Positions 11,002 through 22,363 of a stretch of DNA of 64,000 bases are shown here, one piece after another; the stretch's first letter is position 1, and each line of letters opens with the position of its first letter. The position numbers and the translations under genes were made by a program. The notes under the pieces were generated by a model. That model had not been told where the DNA came from, made no database searches, and saw nothing but the letters and a program-made list of their open reading frames with translations. Where the stretch lies: positions 186,001 through 250,000 of the forward strand of contig WACJ01000314.1 of assembly GCA_008973525.1 (NCBI GenBank). Direction: 5' to 3'. This stretch comes from Stenopsyche tienmushanensis. Taxonomy: Eukaryota > Arthropoda > Insecta > Trichoptera > Stenopsychidae.

Positions 11002-12020
11002 GGGGCAGTAACTGTCTAATCTATATATATGTAACAGTATTCACAACCCGCCGATTCTGACACCATTGTAACGTTTGAGGCGGGGGCGCTCTCGGGGCAG
11101 AGTCCCCGGGCGGCTCCCTGCCTCCACGTGCTCGTCGGGATGGCCTCGCTACCGCACGGGTCCGTTCTGCTATCGGGCTGTGATGTACTGGACGAATGGA
11201 TGGGAACACGAAGGGCGTTGAACAGAAAGACTCTCTTCACAGGATAACTATTTATTCCCCAGCACAGGTAGAGAGAGAGAGAGGTCTGGCTGCAGGAGGG
11301 ACGACCTCCCGCAGCCAAGGCCAACGGACGACTCCCCCGACTCCCGCTTCCTGCGCGTCACTACCCAGCCGATAACGATGCACGCGCAAGAAGCGATCGG
11401 TCGGTAAGCAGGTGCAATGGCTCCGCAGGGCCACAAGAGGTGGCACTGCTAAAATAGCACATTGCACCTGAAGAGAAATGGAAGATGCCGCTACAATGCG
11501 GGGACGATATATCGCCCACGCTACATATACATATATATACAGTACAAACATGTTTTTCAATTTTTTTATTAACCTTTCCCTACCGGTGATGTATTTACTA
11601 CACCTCGACTCTAACAATGTGAATATCGATAAGAAATATAATAGATACGGGCTTCAGAATTTTTGTATTCCTCCGTAATATAATTACGAATCACATCAAA
11701 ATATTATAGTACTTATGTATTCATCTGCAGTGACGGAAATAAATAATTTGTCGGGAAATCGGGAATTTTGCGAGTTTTAGTCCGTGTCTCAGCAGGCTCA
11801 TGCGGTCATCAGCACGAACTAGCATTTAAATATCTGATGACGATACCTCCAATGAGTATGGAGGCTGAGCGTGCGTATTCAGCAGCAAGTTGTCTGGCCT
11901 CCAAAATCAGATCTCGATTAAATGACGAAACACTCGATGCTTTAATGTTACTGCGAGCATATTTTCAAAATAATATTTGATTTTTATCTATTCATAAATA
12001 AATAAAATTCTTTCGGTTTG
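11002..12020 (+). mobile_element. hAT element copy A, 3' part, split by a solo LTR
   Basis: From ggggcagtaactgtctaatc onward this follows hAT copies B to E. After the LTR insertion it continues through cctttccctaccggtgatgt to an open plus frame at 11768-11980. That frame encodes the hAT C-terminal dimerisation region: HELAFKYLMTIPPMSMEAER, AYSAASCLASKIRSRLNDET, LDALMLLRAYF. Left and right TIRs are missing. It is the best-preserved hATC frame of the family here, but no catalytic domain is present. Confidence 0.85.
11030..11525. mobile_element. Solo LTR, 496 bp, with TATA target duplication
   Basis: The block starts TGTAACAG and ends CGCTACA, as LTRs do (TG..CA). It is flanked by TATA on both sides (11026-11029 and 11526-11529). 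Other copies of the host hAT element read ctatgtatacatatatacag without the block, so the empty site is visible elsewhere in the window. GC-rich interior, no coding domains. A 4-bp duplication fits Gypsy- or Pao-like retrotransposons, but with no internal region the family cannot be named. Confidence 0.85.
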
Positions 12021-12129
12021 ATATATATTTTACGCAAAAGATGGTTGATTTTTGGTTGATTCATGAATGAGAGTAGTCCGCTTCTACATTGAGCTTGTTT
12101 CTATACTTTAATTTCATATAAAATATTGC

Positions 12130-12534
12130 CAAAAAAGCCTATTCGCATAAATAATCTGTACAAAATGGAATGAAATATTGGAGTAACAGGCTTTTGCCTG
12201 TCAGTTCCGTTTTATTGAATTGTAATTTCATGGATGTATCGCGTGATAATTTTATGGGAATGTCCTGTTCATGCGTAAATAAATATTTAACATCAGTGAC
12301 TTCCGTGTTTAATGGATCTCTAATCCAGCTGTTGCCCGAATCAGGAGTGGGAAAATAATTCCTGAATTTGCGTTTTAGAGTAATTAAATATTCAACAAAA
12401 ATCTGCCGAATTTCATCAGGAAAATTTACTCCATCAGGAATCTTCAAATCTACTCCATCATACATATTCGTAAAAATATCAGCTAAACAAGCAACCTTAG
12501 CTAACCAGGAAAAAGTGTTAAAACGTCCATTCAA
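12130..12534 (-). pseudogene. ZBED/Buster-type hAT transposase remnant
   Basis: An open minus frame of 131 codons reads LADIFTNMYDGVDLKIPDG, then FRNYFPTPDSGNSWIRDPLN, then FTHEQDIPIKLS and KLQFN, ending IPFCTDYLCE. This order is typical of the C-terminal half of ZBED5/FAM200-like hAT proteins, whose usual ending is F-x-TTYLCE-x-GFS. Both the N-terminal zinc finger and the end of the dimerisation region are missing. The related pieces at 27562-27774 and 22487-22675 (minus) show that this was a repeat family. Confidence 0.75.
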
Positions 12535-12592
12535 TTAAAATTTCGTATCTATTAAAAATTTTCCACGCGACAAACAACGTACATACTGTCAA

Positions 12593-13760
12593 GTCTGCTA
12601 TAAAGAACATTTCTACAGTGACTTTTTCCCTATATAATCTCCGATTTTTAACGGCGGTCTCTCCTATAACGGACAATTATGTTTTAGTCATAACATTCGA
12701 GAGATGAGACCGCACTTTTATAGCCGTCGAAACATTTATCCTCAACTTAATCGACACACACGATTTTTAATGAGCTGTTCAGGGACTTTCAAGCATTCTA
12801 ATTTTTTATAATAAAATTATTTAATTATGTAATACGTGCATATCTTTTAATCTTAATAATAATATTATCAAATATCGAATAACATAACAAGGTCTCTGTT
12901 AGAATTATTCACGTAAGCGTCGATTTCTTTCATTTGTAATTCAATACTTTATGGTTTTTAAACTATACTGAATTTATGTATAACCTTTACAACTGTGAAA
13001 GAAAGCTATCAAATTATATATTCATGGATTTATTGTAATTTTCTTAACCATGTTGTATAATGGACCCGAACGTATTTCGCTACAACAAAAAGCATACATT
13101 TTGGAATCTGTTAAATGCAAAGAAATAATGCGGATGAATTAATAAAATATTTGAAGAATTTAATATGAGTAGGTCTATAATTTCTAGGATTCAAAAAATT
13201 GGAGGGCTAATAAAAAAGCATGGCATCCAAAAAAAGCATCCAAAATTATACACACAGAAAAAATCTCGCTTTTAAAATTTTATTAATCATTGATAATGCA
13301 CCTAGTCATCCAAAAGATCTATATCATCCGGGCGTAAAAGTTATATTTGTACCACCAAACACCACATCGTTAATTCAGCCATTAGATCAAGTTATAATCA
13401 GAGCTTTTAAGTCGTATTATATACGGCATACATTTAAATTAATTGTAGACAAATTTGATGCCAAATCCGACTGCAAATTATTGAAAGCATGGAAAGATAT
13501 TTCCATATTAAATTGCATTGAAATTATTGATTCCTGTGTCAAAGAGATGAAATCCTCTACTCTAAATGGATGCTGGAGATGTGTTTGGCCTGAGGTTGTA
13601 TTGAAAGAATCCAGATCAATTTCGTTATTGAATGAAAACGAAAATTATTGTTTGTTTTTAATATATTTTGTATTAATATGTATCCTAAAATAAAACATAT
13701 TCCCGAAAAAGTTTTGCAGTTTATATTTACTTTTTTTTTATTATTTATTCATCGTGTAAT
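12593..13760 (+). mobile_element. Pogo/Tigger-like element with decayed transposase
   Basis: The left piece (aagtctgctataaagaacat, then cctataacggacaattatg) is shared with 9512-9660. Downstream the plus strand contains, first, a frameshifted CENP-B-like HTH region (about 13061-13220: YNKKHTFW, then FNMSRSIISRIQK), then an open DDE region. A matching right end was not found. Confidence 0.7.
13220..13693 (+). pseudogene. Tigger/pogo DDE transposase fragment
   Basis: 157 open codons contain ILLIIDNAPSHP (second catalytic Asp, IDNAP), VKVIFVPPNTTSLIQPLDQV (the PPNTTSLxQPxDQ block carrying the third acidic residue) and IIRAFKSYYIRH. This is unmistakably the C-terminal part of a pogo/Tigger DDE-1 transposase. 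The first catalytic Asp and most of the N-terminal half are missing or out of frame, so it is a relic. Confidence 0.85.
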
Positions 13761-14973
13761 TTTTTTTATTATTTTATGCGTGTAAAATGATGGAGGAAAC
13801 ATTTTTTGGGGGGCTAGAAATCACAATTGTGAATGCATACATTATATGAGAGAAAAAGGAAGAACAAAAGCCCCAGATTCATATAAAATTTCGCCTAATA
13901 TCAATGCAAATCATCGGGAATTTTTGTGTAGCCAAAAAAACAGATATCGGGCGTAGACGAGGAACGATTGAATAGAAATCCTATATATATATATATATAT
14001 GATTCTACAAACTACAAAGTATGGTGTATTCGCATCGTAATATTCCAGAAAAAAGAAGAGGGACATTGTTAAATTGCGATACGAGCGAGAAAAACCCGGT
14101 CTCATACCCTTGGGGCTTGTTTTAAAAAATACCATACTTACGTAATTTTAGGAATTGATTTTTGCAAATTAGTATTATATATCTAAAATATCATTCGTTC
14201 TTTATGTTTGGAACTGAACCAGAACGAAAACCAAAACGAAAAAACAACGGTTCATAACATTTTTAATCGATTCATTGTTTAAATACGCTTTTATAAAAAC
14301 ATTTAGAATATTTTCACACAAAATTATTCAATTAGTCAATTCTCGCATTACTCGCATGTGGTTTTGATTCAATAAATTTGCACCGAGCCCCAAATATCTA
14401 TTTATCTGGAAACATCGAAATTAAGTTAACACTAAAATTAGTGTAATTGAATAGGGCCACCTACGAATGCCTGATTTTAAACACGATTATATTCTACCTA
14501 TAATTCACCTATGCTTATAATGTTGTCCTAGTTAATACCGTGGACGGCGACGGGAAACCACTATATTAAGCTCAACACACACACACCCTCTTCCCTCAGG
14601 AAAATGCCCATGAACATAGTCCGATCTATGAACGTGACACAAAAATGATCGTATATATTATGGAGGGATTATCACTGTTAAAGTTCGTGCTGATTTCGAG
14701 GACATGGTTTATAACGCTACATATTTCATGTAATATTAGAAATGATTTTGATATGAATATTGCAACGCGATGGAAATCTTCGGACATCAAATTACATTAC
14801 ATTGTAATATCTACCTAAAATAATACCTAAAACTACACACATATTAATAAATCATAGATCAAGAATGCCCAATATTTTTTGCCTTGGGAGCTACTAATAT
14901 ATTTGGCTGAATTTTTATATTCCGCAGAAGATAACATCTAATTGCTAAAGATTGCGCGAGTAACATAGGCATA
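13761..14973. other. Intergenic with a short TA microsatellite
   Basis: A (TA)n run lies at about 13983-14000. No other supported feature was seen. Confidence 0.4.
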
Positions 14974-15220
14974 GTCTAATATATAAAAATCAATGTTTGC
15001 TTATACGTATTTAATGCGCTTCCGTGCCGTTCCCATGCACCATGTTAGCGCATATTGGTCTGGTCAAATGAAGTTTGCGCCGCGGGGACGGGGAGACAAA
15101 GGCGAAAGAACGCAATACGGTGGTTAAGTCGGTCTTCCAGACGAGAGCGAGTGTGCATATGCTTTTGTATAATAAATTATTAAGCGCGTATGGCATTGCA
15201 ACGCATGCCAGGTATTCGCT
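14974..15220 (+). mobile_element. Helitron-like fragment B
   Basis: It begins tctaatatataaaaatcaat followed by tttaatgcgcttccgtgccg and includes gcgcatattggtctggt, shared with fragments at 7445 and 31002. It ends gccaggtattcgCTAGT. A TC start and CTAG(T) end with no TIRs or target duplication fit a non-autonomous Helitron. The base before TC is not the expected A, so the boundary is uncertain. Confidence 0.35.
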
Positions 15221-15730
15221 AGTATATATATTTGGATAGATCGCATTGTTCAGCTCTAAAATTTAAGCCATCAGCCAAATAATATTCCGATCCAATGCAA
15301 ACATAGAGAGCCTCTCGAATTATATTCGCGGTGAAAGCAACAGGTTGGCTTCGCTGTCGTAGTCTGAATCTTTGACGATGTCTAAAGTACAAATAGTATC
15401 AACGGCGCAAATATATATTACTTCATTAGAATATCGATTATTTAAGATTTGATTTTTTATCGAATGACGGAATGTTGAAAAAAATACATTTTAAGTTTTA
15501 TTCGTTGATTAGGCGAATTCAAACATAAAAGGTAATTATATATTTACGAATAGGTTTTTTCATCAATCCAACCCTTACTGGAGAACTCTTGAAAAGTAAA
15601 TGTTTTCTCATTGACACGATAATGACATACAGAAAGAGTTTAGCTAATTATATGAAAAAAAACAAGATTAGATGTGGGACGAAAGATAGCATACAGAAAA
15701 CAAGATGTTAATACTTAAGCACCTGTGTGC
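15221..15730. other. Intergenic, nothing identified
   Basis: No supported feature was seen. Confidence 0.35.
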
Positions 15731-16252
15731 ACGAAGCGCCTGTGGCAAGTGTCTAACTTGCGCCCCCCCCCCTCCAATTTAAAAAAGTTAGCCACTGAGT
15801 GATTATCCGTTATCGTATCGATCATAGAAAATGTCGCAAAAAGTCCTGAAAGAGGACGGAGTGGCCATAAGGTCTGTGTGTCCAACCGGTCCGCTTTTCG
15901 GATCACTGACATGACGAATGAGCACTTCGCGATCAGATGCCATACTCGAACATGCCTACAAAGTGATTACGAACTCTCATTACAAAACGAAGTTGTGCGA
16001 AGAAGACTGATCAGATGCGTTGTTTAAATTTTACAAACGGTCAAAAATATTTTTGTCTTTATTTTATTGCAAACTAATGCCGGCTGGGTCGTCCCAATAT
16101 TTGAGCGATAACGAAGAAAATAGGGATTAGATAACTTAGTATATATTATAAAAACGGTCAGTCAATCAGTTCATTGGTTCTGTGTTTTGCGCCTCAAGAC
16201 CAGTTGCGCCCGTGGCGGGCGCCTTCTTTGCCACCCCCTTGTTACGCGCCTG
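15731..16252. mobile_element. hAT-like MITE (CGTAAC family), longest copy
   Basis: Runs from cgaagcgcctgtggcaagtg, past a poly-C tract, ccaaccggtccgcttttcgg and acgaatgagcacttcgcgat, to ccccttgttacgcgcctg. The right end in reverse complement (caggcgcgtaac) pairs with the left end preserved at 57146 (cagagccgtaac). About 520 bp of non-coding sequence, highly similar to 28229-28738. Confidence 0.75.
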
Positions 16253-16317
16253 CTCAACGTACATTGTAAAGAAATATATAACACTAAAAATTAAATATAA
16301 GATATACATTATTATTT

Positions 16318-16560
16318 TGCGATGCGAAAGGAAACCAGTGCTTCATTCTGAATATTGAATATTATACGATTACAAAAATTAATAAATCAAATAAAATGCC
16401 TAGTATACTTAATGAACGTCCTGCATAACAAAATACATTTTTTTTTGTTCATAAACCCCCAACTTTTTCATTTTATTCCATACAAACATTTTTTTTAAAA
16501 AAACATGCAAAAAATGGCTTGGAATTGGTGGGAACTTTTATGAAAACATTTTGGAGCCCA
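16318..16560 (-). repeat. Tigger-like non-coding repeat, inverted relative to 24390-24615
   Basis: The reverse complement of this block matches 24400-24615, sharing ttttcataaaagttcccacc, ccaagccattttttgcat and ttcagaatgaagc. At the 24-kb copy the sequence starts with a pogo-type end (gtagactctcgattatccgg). Confidence 0.7.
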
Positions 16561-16653
16561 AAGGGTTAATATGAGAAATTACACTCAGACCTCGTATAAC
16601 ACGATCTTATACAACACAAATTTTGCGAAATGCCATAGCCATATATTGGTTAT

Positions 16654-17052
16654 TCAAAAAATTTCCACACTGCATGCAAAAATGTCGTTTCGAGGAAAAA
16701 CACAAGTACTTAAATTTTTTTGAAAAGGTAAATATGCTACTTCTTCTTTGAAATTCTTCAGCTCTCTCAGCCTCTTATTTATTGGCTGATTTGGCGTATT
16801 TATGAACTGTTCTAGCCTATTTGGAAGATTCTGAGCCTTGCCGATTGGCAAGGAGTATATGTTCTTCATTGCGCGTCTCCACGAATCACAATGCATCTTT
16901 TTATCCATTATTTTTAAAACGGGTTTAAATGCTTCGTTAAAAATGCAGGCTGCAGTATATGTCGCGATTTCTAATAGTTTTTGCCGCAAAAAATATATAT
17001 CGGTAGCAGAGACCAATCGCATGCGTTCAAACGAGCCAAGGCATCTTTCCAA
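16654..17052 (-). CDS. Unrecognised open frame, possibly a transposon protein fragment
   Basis: 132 codons without interruption: MERCLGSFERMRLVSATDI, KLLEIATYTAACIFNEAF, MHCDSWRRAMKNIYSLPIGK, NKRLRELKNFKEEVAY. The composition is protein-like (balanced charge, amphipathic helices) and longer than chance frames in this AT-rich background. It sits just inside a pogo-like end (cagacctcgtataacacgat near 16587), so a transposon-encoded product or a relic of one is the likeliest explanation. No catalytic motif or zinc finger was seen and no splice partners were found. Confidence 0.35.
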   Translation of the reverse strand: MERCLGSFERMRLVSATDIYFLRQKLLEIATYTAACIFNEAFKPVLKIMDKKMHCDSWRRAMKNIYSLPIGKAQNLPNRLEQFINTPNQPINKRLRELKNFKEEVAYLPFQKNLSTCVFPRNDIFACSVEIF

Positions 17053-18690
17053 TAATTTATCAGACGTTAATTATTCATAAATGGGTATTAAGATTTGCTG
17101 GACATCCTCTGTGAGAGAGGTAGGTGGCTTGTACAAATATAACGATCTTGTAGTTGCATTCGCATTAAGAATCTGAGCCTTCCGGACTGTATGAATGCTG
17201 AAGGGCTTCATCAGTCGAAATTTTGTGATAGTGTGTAGCCCAAATAGCATTTCTCAAACTTTTTTTTATTGAATAAGGATGTATAGCCAAGTCAAGCCAT
17301 AATAATTAGATTTTATTAAATTCATTTATTAGTAAGCTGTTCGATTTTCGAAGCACTTCATACAGGCTTTCTTTTTTTTCAATTGCTTATTCGCTTTTTT
17401 TAAATCTGTTTTTGACTTCATTTGCTCCTTACTAGAACAAAGATAAGAAAGTTTTCCAACAGGAACCTCTGGCCTGCAAACAAAAGCAAATATAGGGGCA
17501 AGCTTGTGGCCGCAACAGTCTCAGAACTGTTTGGATGCAATCTGCACGGAATTATTGCTTCGAGCGCATTATGCGAATTAATTGTAAAGCATTGAAATAA
17601 TGGAAACTCTCATGATGGAAATCCACAATAGATCTCGAAAAAGAATAAAACATATAGAATTATAAATGATAGCAATGATTTGTGAATGGTATATTACATG
17701 TTATTAGTTTTTATTTCAATTAATTTATAATTTTTCTATATTATTTTGGAAAGCAAACCCTAATTTTATATGAATTTCAAACCTTATATAATAAAAACGT
17801 TGTGTAATACGGATTTACGTCGTGTAATTGGTAAACCAAGAAACAAAGCATCCCATAACAAAACTAATTATCATCAATGTGTCCTGTGGGTTCGGTGCTA
17901 CATGTCAAACAAGTCGAGAAAACAGTCACATTTTGAAGGCCCTTATTCTATTCCATTCACGACAAAACAAAAATGAGGTCTTCATTCGACCATCGAAAGA
18001 CGAAAAAGGCTCAGGCTATAAATATCAACTTGCACAATCATAAATGGGAACATTTTCATAAATATTTCCATTTGATCGATGAATCGCCTGAAATTGAATA
18101 CGATAAAAAAGTAGGAATTTCAAAAATGCGATATTAAAAAAAGTTGCATGCGTTTTTGATACAAAGCGCTTTTACACTTGTGAAACATTTCCGTATGCAG
18201 ATGCAGCATATTAAACACATTTTTTTTGTTCCGTTAGCAGAACAAAGAATGTTCAGCTACAATTGACAAAGGGAAACGTCCCTAAATCCCGATGATACCT
18301 ACAACAATCATGATCAATTGTAATTTGAACACGAATTCTTCGTTTGCCTTTGGCAGCGTGCAATTCGAATATTCCACCCTTGTTTCACCGTCGGATATGA
18401 GGTTTACATCAATATATGATTAGCTGCATACCGTCATCGGTCTAAATCAGGGCTCATTGTGCATTGCAAACGCTCATTAATAGCTCACAATATCATCCTA
18501 ATTAATAATATGATTATTTATATATATAAATAAATAATTTTGTTGAAAATATTTTATAAAGTCTTTTTAAGCAGTTTTAAATTATATTCCTTTGCTGAAA
18601 ATCGGAATAAATTAATACATTTGGATGTGGAGATTGATTGAGCTGCATTTATGAAGTGTTTAATTTAAAATATTTACTCATTTCGTGGGG
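17053..18690. other. Intergenic, nothing identified
   Basis: AT-rich. Short overlapping plus frames at 17770-18043 have no recognisable features. Confidence 0.4.
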
Positions 18691-18694
18691 GCGG

Positions 18695-18760
18695 AAAAGG
18701 GGTAGTGCATCGCATGAGCATGCGCGCAACCCTATATAAATTAGGGGGGTGCCGAAGGGA
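18695..18760 (+). promoter_or_regulatory. TATA-box core promoter candidate
   Basis: TATATAAA at 18733-18740 lies in a GC-rich patch (gcatgagcatgcgcgcaacc before it, a G-run after it) that contrasts with AT-rich surroundings. About 30 bp downstream the sequence turns into a GC-rich block ending in a strong splice donor, the expected geometry for a promoter and non-coding first exon. Confidence 0.45.
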
Positions 18761-18761
18761 G

Positions 18762-18851
18762 GGTGCATTCTGCATCTCGGTGCAACAGTGGAGTGTACAA
18801 GCTGCAGCAAGGCGAGGCAGCGGCAGGCGGAACGGCGGCGGAAATCTCCAG
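18762..18851 (+). other. Candidate non-coding 5' exon with splice donor
   Basis: GC-rich, purine-biased block (gcagcaaggcgaggcagcgg, ggcggaacggcggcgg) ending CTCCAG|GTAAGCC at 18851/18852. No ATG occurs between the expected start site and the donor, so it would be 5' UTR or part of a non-coding RNA. The only intact plus-strand gene downstream is the membrane protein at 36119, whose first coding exon is preceded by an acceptor-like tttag. A connection across 17 kb of transposons is possible but unproven. Confidence 0.4.
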
Positions 18852-19614
18852 GTAAGCCAATCAACCCTTTATCGCGTTCATATCAATCGATTTTAATTGG
18901 CAATATAAAAACGTTGATACTGATTGATTTATGCGATATTGGCGAAAAGCGCGCAAACTAAGTCAACCCGCGAAAAATTTGAAAACGACGACATTCAAAC
19001 GGAACGATTGATCATCGGAAAAATTACGCTGATTCGGCGATTTGTATTTTTTCACACAGATGCGCCATGTCATTGTTTAAAATCGAACATTTTTGTACGC
19101 AATATTCAGAAAAATAGCAAAAACGCAAGTGTGTTTAATACAAATGATTATTTTATTGGGAACTACGTACTATTTTTTATATAAAAATGCATTTTGGATT
19201 CAGTCCGCTTTCCGACGGCATTCGAAATGTCTTAATATTGTGCGATTATAAGTGCATCCACCTGTAGATCTGCTCAAATTTAGCTCAAAACTCTTTGTAT
19301 TAATAGTGCACATATGCTAGTTCTTCAGAAAACAACGCTTAATAAATTCTAAGCACATTGTCTTTTCGCATATTGCCATATGCGAACATAAATCATATAT
19401 CATACGCATCAATTGTTTAAGCAATATCAGACGGTTAAATGCCATAAAATATCGTCGCGCTTGAAAAGCACATTCGAAGTCATTGAAATTGCATTTAAAA
19501 ATAATGCAATATTAATGAAACAATTCTGTCTGTATCTAAAAAAAAAACGCGCAAAAATACCTCCGCGCAAAAACATCGCCGGATGTATATGTGTTGGACT
19601 TTGCATTTCATTTG
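18852..19614. other. Non-coding, nothing identified
   Basis: An 86-codon plus frame at 18924-19184 has no supporting features. Confidence 0.35.
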
Positions 19615-20172
19615 TAGGGAATCCAATCCCGGGATCCCGGACCGTTTTAGGCGCTCATGAATCCCGGGATTAGTAAACGTAATCCCAAAAAAATCGCAAC
19701 TAAATCGAGACAATCTCGCCGAAATCTGAACGTTTTCAAATTGTTATATTAACCTTTCCCTACCGATGATGTATTTACTACACCTCGACTCTAATAATGT
19801 GAGTATCGATATCAAATATAATAGATACGGGCTTCAGAATTTATGTATTCCTCCGTAATATAATTACGAATCACATCGCAGTATTATAGTGCATAAGTAT
19901 ACATCTGCAGCGACGGAAATAAATAATTTGTCGGGAAATCGGGAATTTTGCGAGTTTTAGTCAGCAGAAAGGAATTTAATCAGTCACATTGATGGTGTTA
20001 ATACGAAAATGGGGGCTCACGCGGTCATCAACTCGGATTAGCATTTATGATGACGATACGTCCAACGAGTGTGGAGGCTGAGCGTGAATTTTCAGCAGCT
20101 GGTTGTCTGGCTTCCAAAATCAGATCCAGACTAAATGACGAAATTTTTTAGTGCTCGGGATTGGATTCCCGT
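19615..20172 (+). mobile_element. hAT element copy B, deleted
   Basis: The left end TAGGGAATCCAATCCCGGG and the right end ctcgggattggattccc match the TIRs of copy C. The middle contains the family's cctttccctaccgatgatgt block and a broken hATC region (the plus-strand frame around 20040-20150 resembles SVEAEREFSAAGCLASKI). The region between left TIR and middle is shorter than in copy C. No clear 8-bp duplication was seen. Confidence 0.8.
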
Positions 20173-20969
20173 AGAATTTTCCCGAAAATTAGACATGAAT
20201 CCTATTAAAATTCCGCGCCGGCATCAGACTAAGCCTAATGGGTTGAACAAAATTAAATTTGACATTATTTTGTAAATCAAATTAGTTAGTGCATAATGTT
20301 CCATATGTTTCAAATACGCCAATGCCAACATTTTTAATGCATAAATATCGATTGATTTGTATTAAAAAAACGGTATGATTTACTATGTTTCGCCATTTAA
20401 AAATGATCGCTATGCAATTAAACGCATTTAAGCCTGCAAACAGCCATCCGACGGCGCTCAAATATTACTTAGTCTGCTTCTGATTACCTAGTCGCAATCA
20501 AATATATTTTCAATCGTAATTCTTCGGACGATGATCAAAAATACTGGAATTAATCGGAACAAAGATAGAGCGCTTCCACATGACACACGCGACGAAGAAA
20601 TAGACGTAGGAAATAATAATCAATTAAATGAAACAATCAGAACGGAAAGGCCGTCAGTGTCAAGTGATCGATAGTACACTTTATTCTAACAAGGAAAAAC
20701 GCGAATATGCTTCATACAGTCAGACATTAAAGATGGGAGATTCACAAGGGTGGCTAAAAATCGCGCAACATTTACAATGACACAATAATGAATACAATGG
20801 TGCAATGGTGATCAATCCTGATTATTATTTCGCAGTATATATTAATTAGATTTGGTTATGCGCACATGGATCCTCTTCAATCTATGCCAATCAAATTAAT
20901 TTAATTTAGCTTAATTATGCGCGGAGAGCAATCGGAAACCACCAGATTAAAACACCATAGCCTGCGTGC
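20173..20969. other. Intergenic, nothing identified
   Basis: No supported feature was seen. Confidence 0.35.
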
Positions 20970-21195
20970 GAAAATCTTCGATAACGGACTTGATATCTAA
21001 CGAATAAGGAGTTTTTTGAGATTTACGCCAGTCTAACTTGTATGAAAACGTTTTTAAAAACCGGGTATTCGATCGCGCCTAAAGGGCAAAATTATAATTG
21101 AATCTGATCGAATACCCGTTTTTTATAAACGTTTTGAAAATTAAAATCATACATTCGGCGACATTCGAGAGTCCTTGTCCGTTATTTATTCCATC
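20970..21195. mobile_element. Palindromic MITE with a 30-bp near-perfect hairpin
   Basis: Arms at 21045-21074 and 21106-21135 are reverse complements at 28 of about 30 positions (core CGGGTATTCGATC / GATCGAATACCCG), separated by 31 bp. Outer similarity continues on both sides (taacggacttg on the left, caaggactctcgaatg-type on the right in reverse complement), suggesting a foldback transposon related to the pogo-like 'ataacggac' sequences elsewhere. Confidence 0.65.
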
Positions 21196-21363
21196 GATTG
21201 GAAATTGGGGTTTTTACCTCAAAGTTTCAATATATTTACAGACTTGACACTCGATCACTCAATAAATTCGTGGGATGACCAATAAAGCGGCAACGACAAA
21301 AATAAGTAATGCTCGATTACTATCTTAGTAATTCTTTATTGCTCTATATCAGTGGCTCTCAAC

Positions 21364-22355
21364 TAGGGAATCCAATCCCGGGATCCCGGATCCCGGACAG
21401 TTTTAGGTACTTAAGAATCCCGGGATTAGAAAACGTAATCCCGAAAATCCCGGGATTGAAATTTTTATCTAACAGAAATCGTACACCTCACCAACACGAT
21501 AAAGGCTAATAAATCGAGACATTCCCGACGAAATCTGGACGCTTGGAAACAGTGGCGTAATTACTAATTGGCGAACTTAGGCGACGCATAGGAGCAGTGA
21601 CTGTCTAATCTATGTATACATATATAGCGTACATGTATGTTTTTCAAATTTTTATAGTAACCTTTCCCTACCGGTGATGTATTTACAACACCTCGACGAA
21701 TAATCGGAATATCGATATGAAATATAATAGATACGGGATTCAGAATTTTTGTGTTCCTCCGTAATACAATTACAAATCACGTCAAAGTATTATAGTATAT
21801 AAGTATTCATCTGCAGCGACGGAAATAAATAATTTGTCGGGAAATCGGGAATTTTGCGATTTTTAATTCGTGTCTCAGCAGAAAAGAATTTTATCAGTCA
21901 CATTGATGGTGTTATACGAAAATGAGGGCTCACGCGATCATCAACTCGAACTAGCATTTAAATATCTGATGATGATACCTCCAACGTGTGTGGAAGCTGA
22001 GCGTGCATTTTCAGCAGCAAGTTGCCTGACTTCCAAAATCAGATTCAGACTAAATGACGAAACACTTATGTTTAATGTTAATGTTACTTCGGGCATATTT
22101 TCAAAATAATATTTGAATTTTTTAGTGTTTTGTTTATCTATTTTTGAATTGTATTTTTAGCTTTTCTTAAATAAATAAAATTCCTTGGCCTTCAAGTGAT
22201 TATTTATATTGAACAAATGGACTTATTAGTAATTTTTGATCAAATTCATCAAGGCAATTTCTTAAAATATTGAAAATCCCAATCCCGGGATCCGATCTGG
22301 TCCGGGATCCGATCCGGACTGGTCCCGGGATTTTGGCTCGGGATTGGATTCCCTA
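21364..22355 (+). mobile_element. hAT element copy C, complete non-autonomous (992 bp)
   Basis: TIRs TAGGGAATCCAATCCCG and its reverse complement CGGGATTGGATTCCCTA bound the element. The 8-bp sequence CTCTCAAC is present on both sides (21356-21363 and 22356-22363), the hallmark target duplication of hAT insertion. Inside, the plus frame at 21870-22109 encodes only the end of a transposase: HQLELAFKYLMMIPPTCVEA, ERAFSAASCLTSKIRF, RLNDET. There is no DDE core, so it must have been mobilised in trans. Confidence 0.95.
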
Positions 22356-22363
22356 CTCTCAAC

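Noticed and set aside
11016..11617. Several overlapping minus-strand frames of 60-120 codons
   Set aside because: They fall across the GC-rich solo LTR and its junctions. High GC lowers stop frequency; no retroviral-type domain is present.
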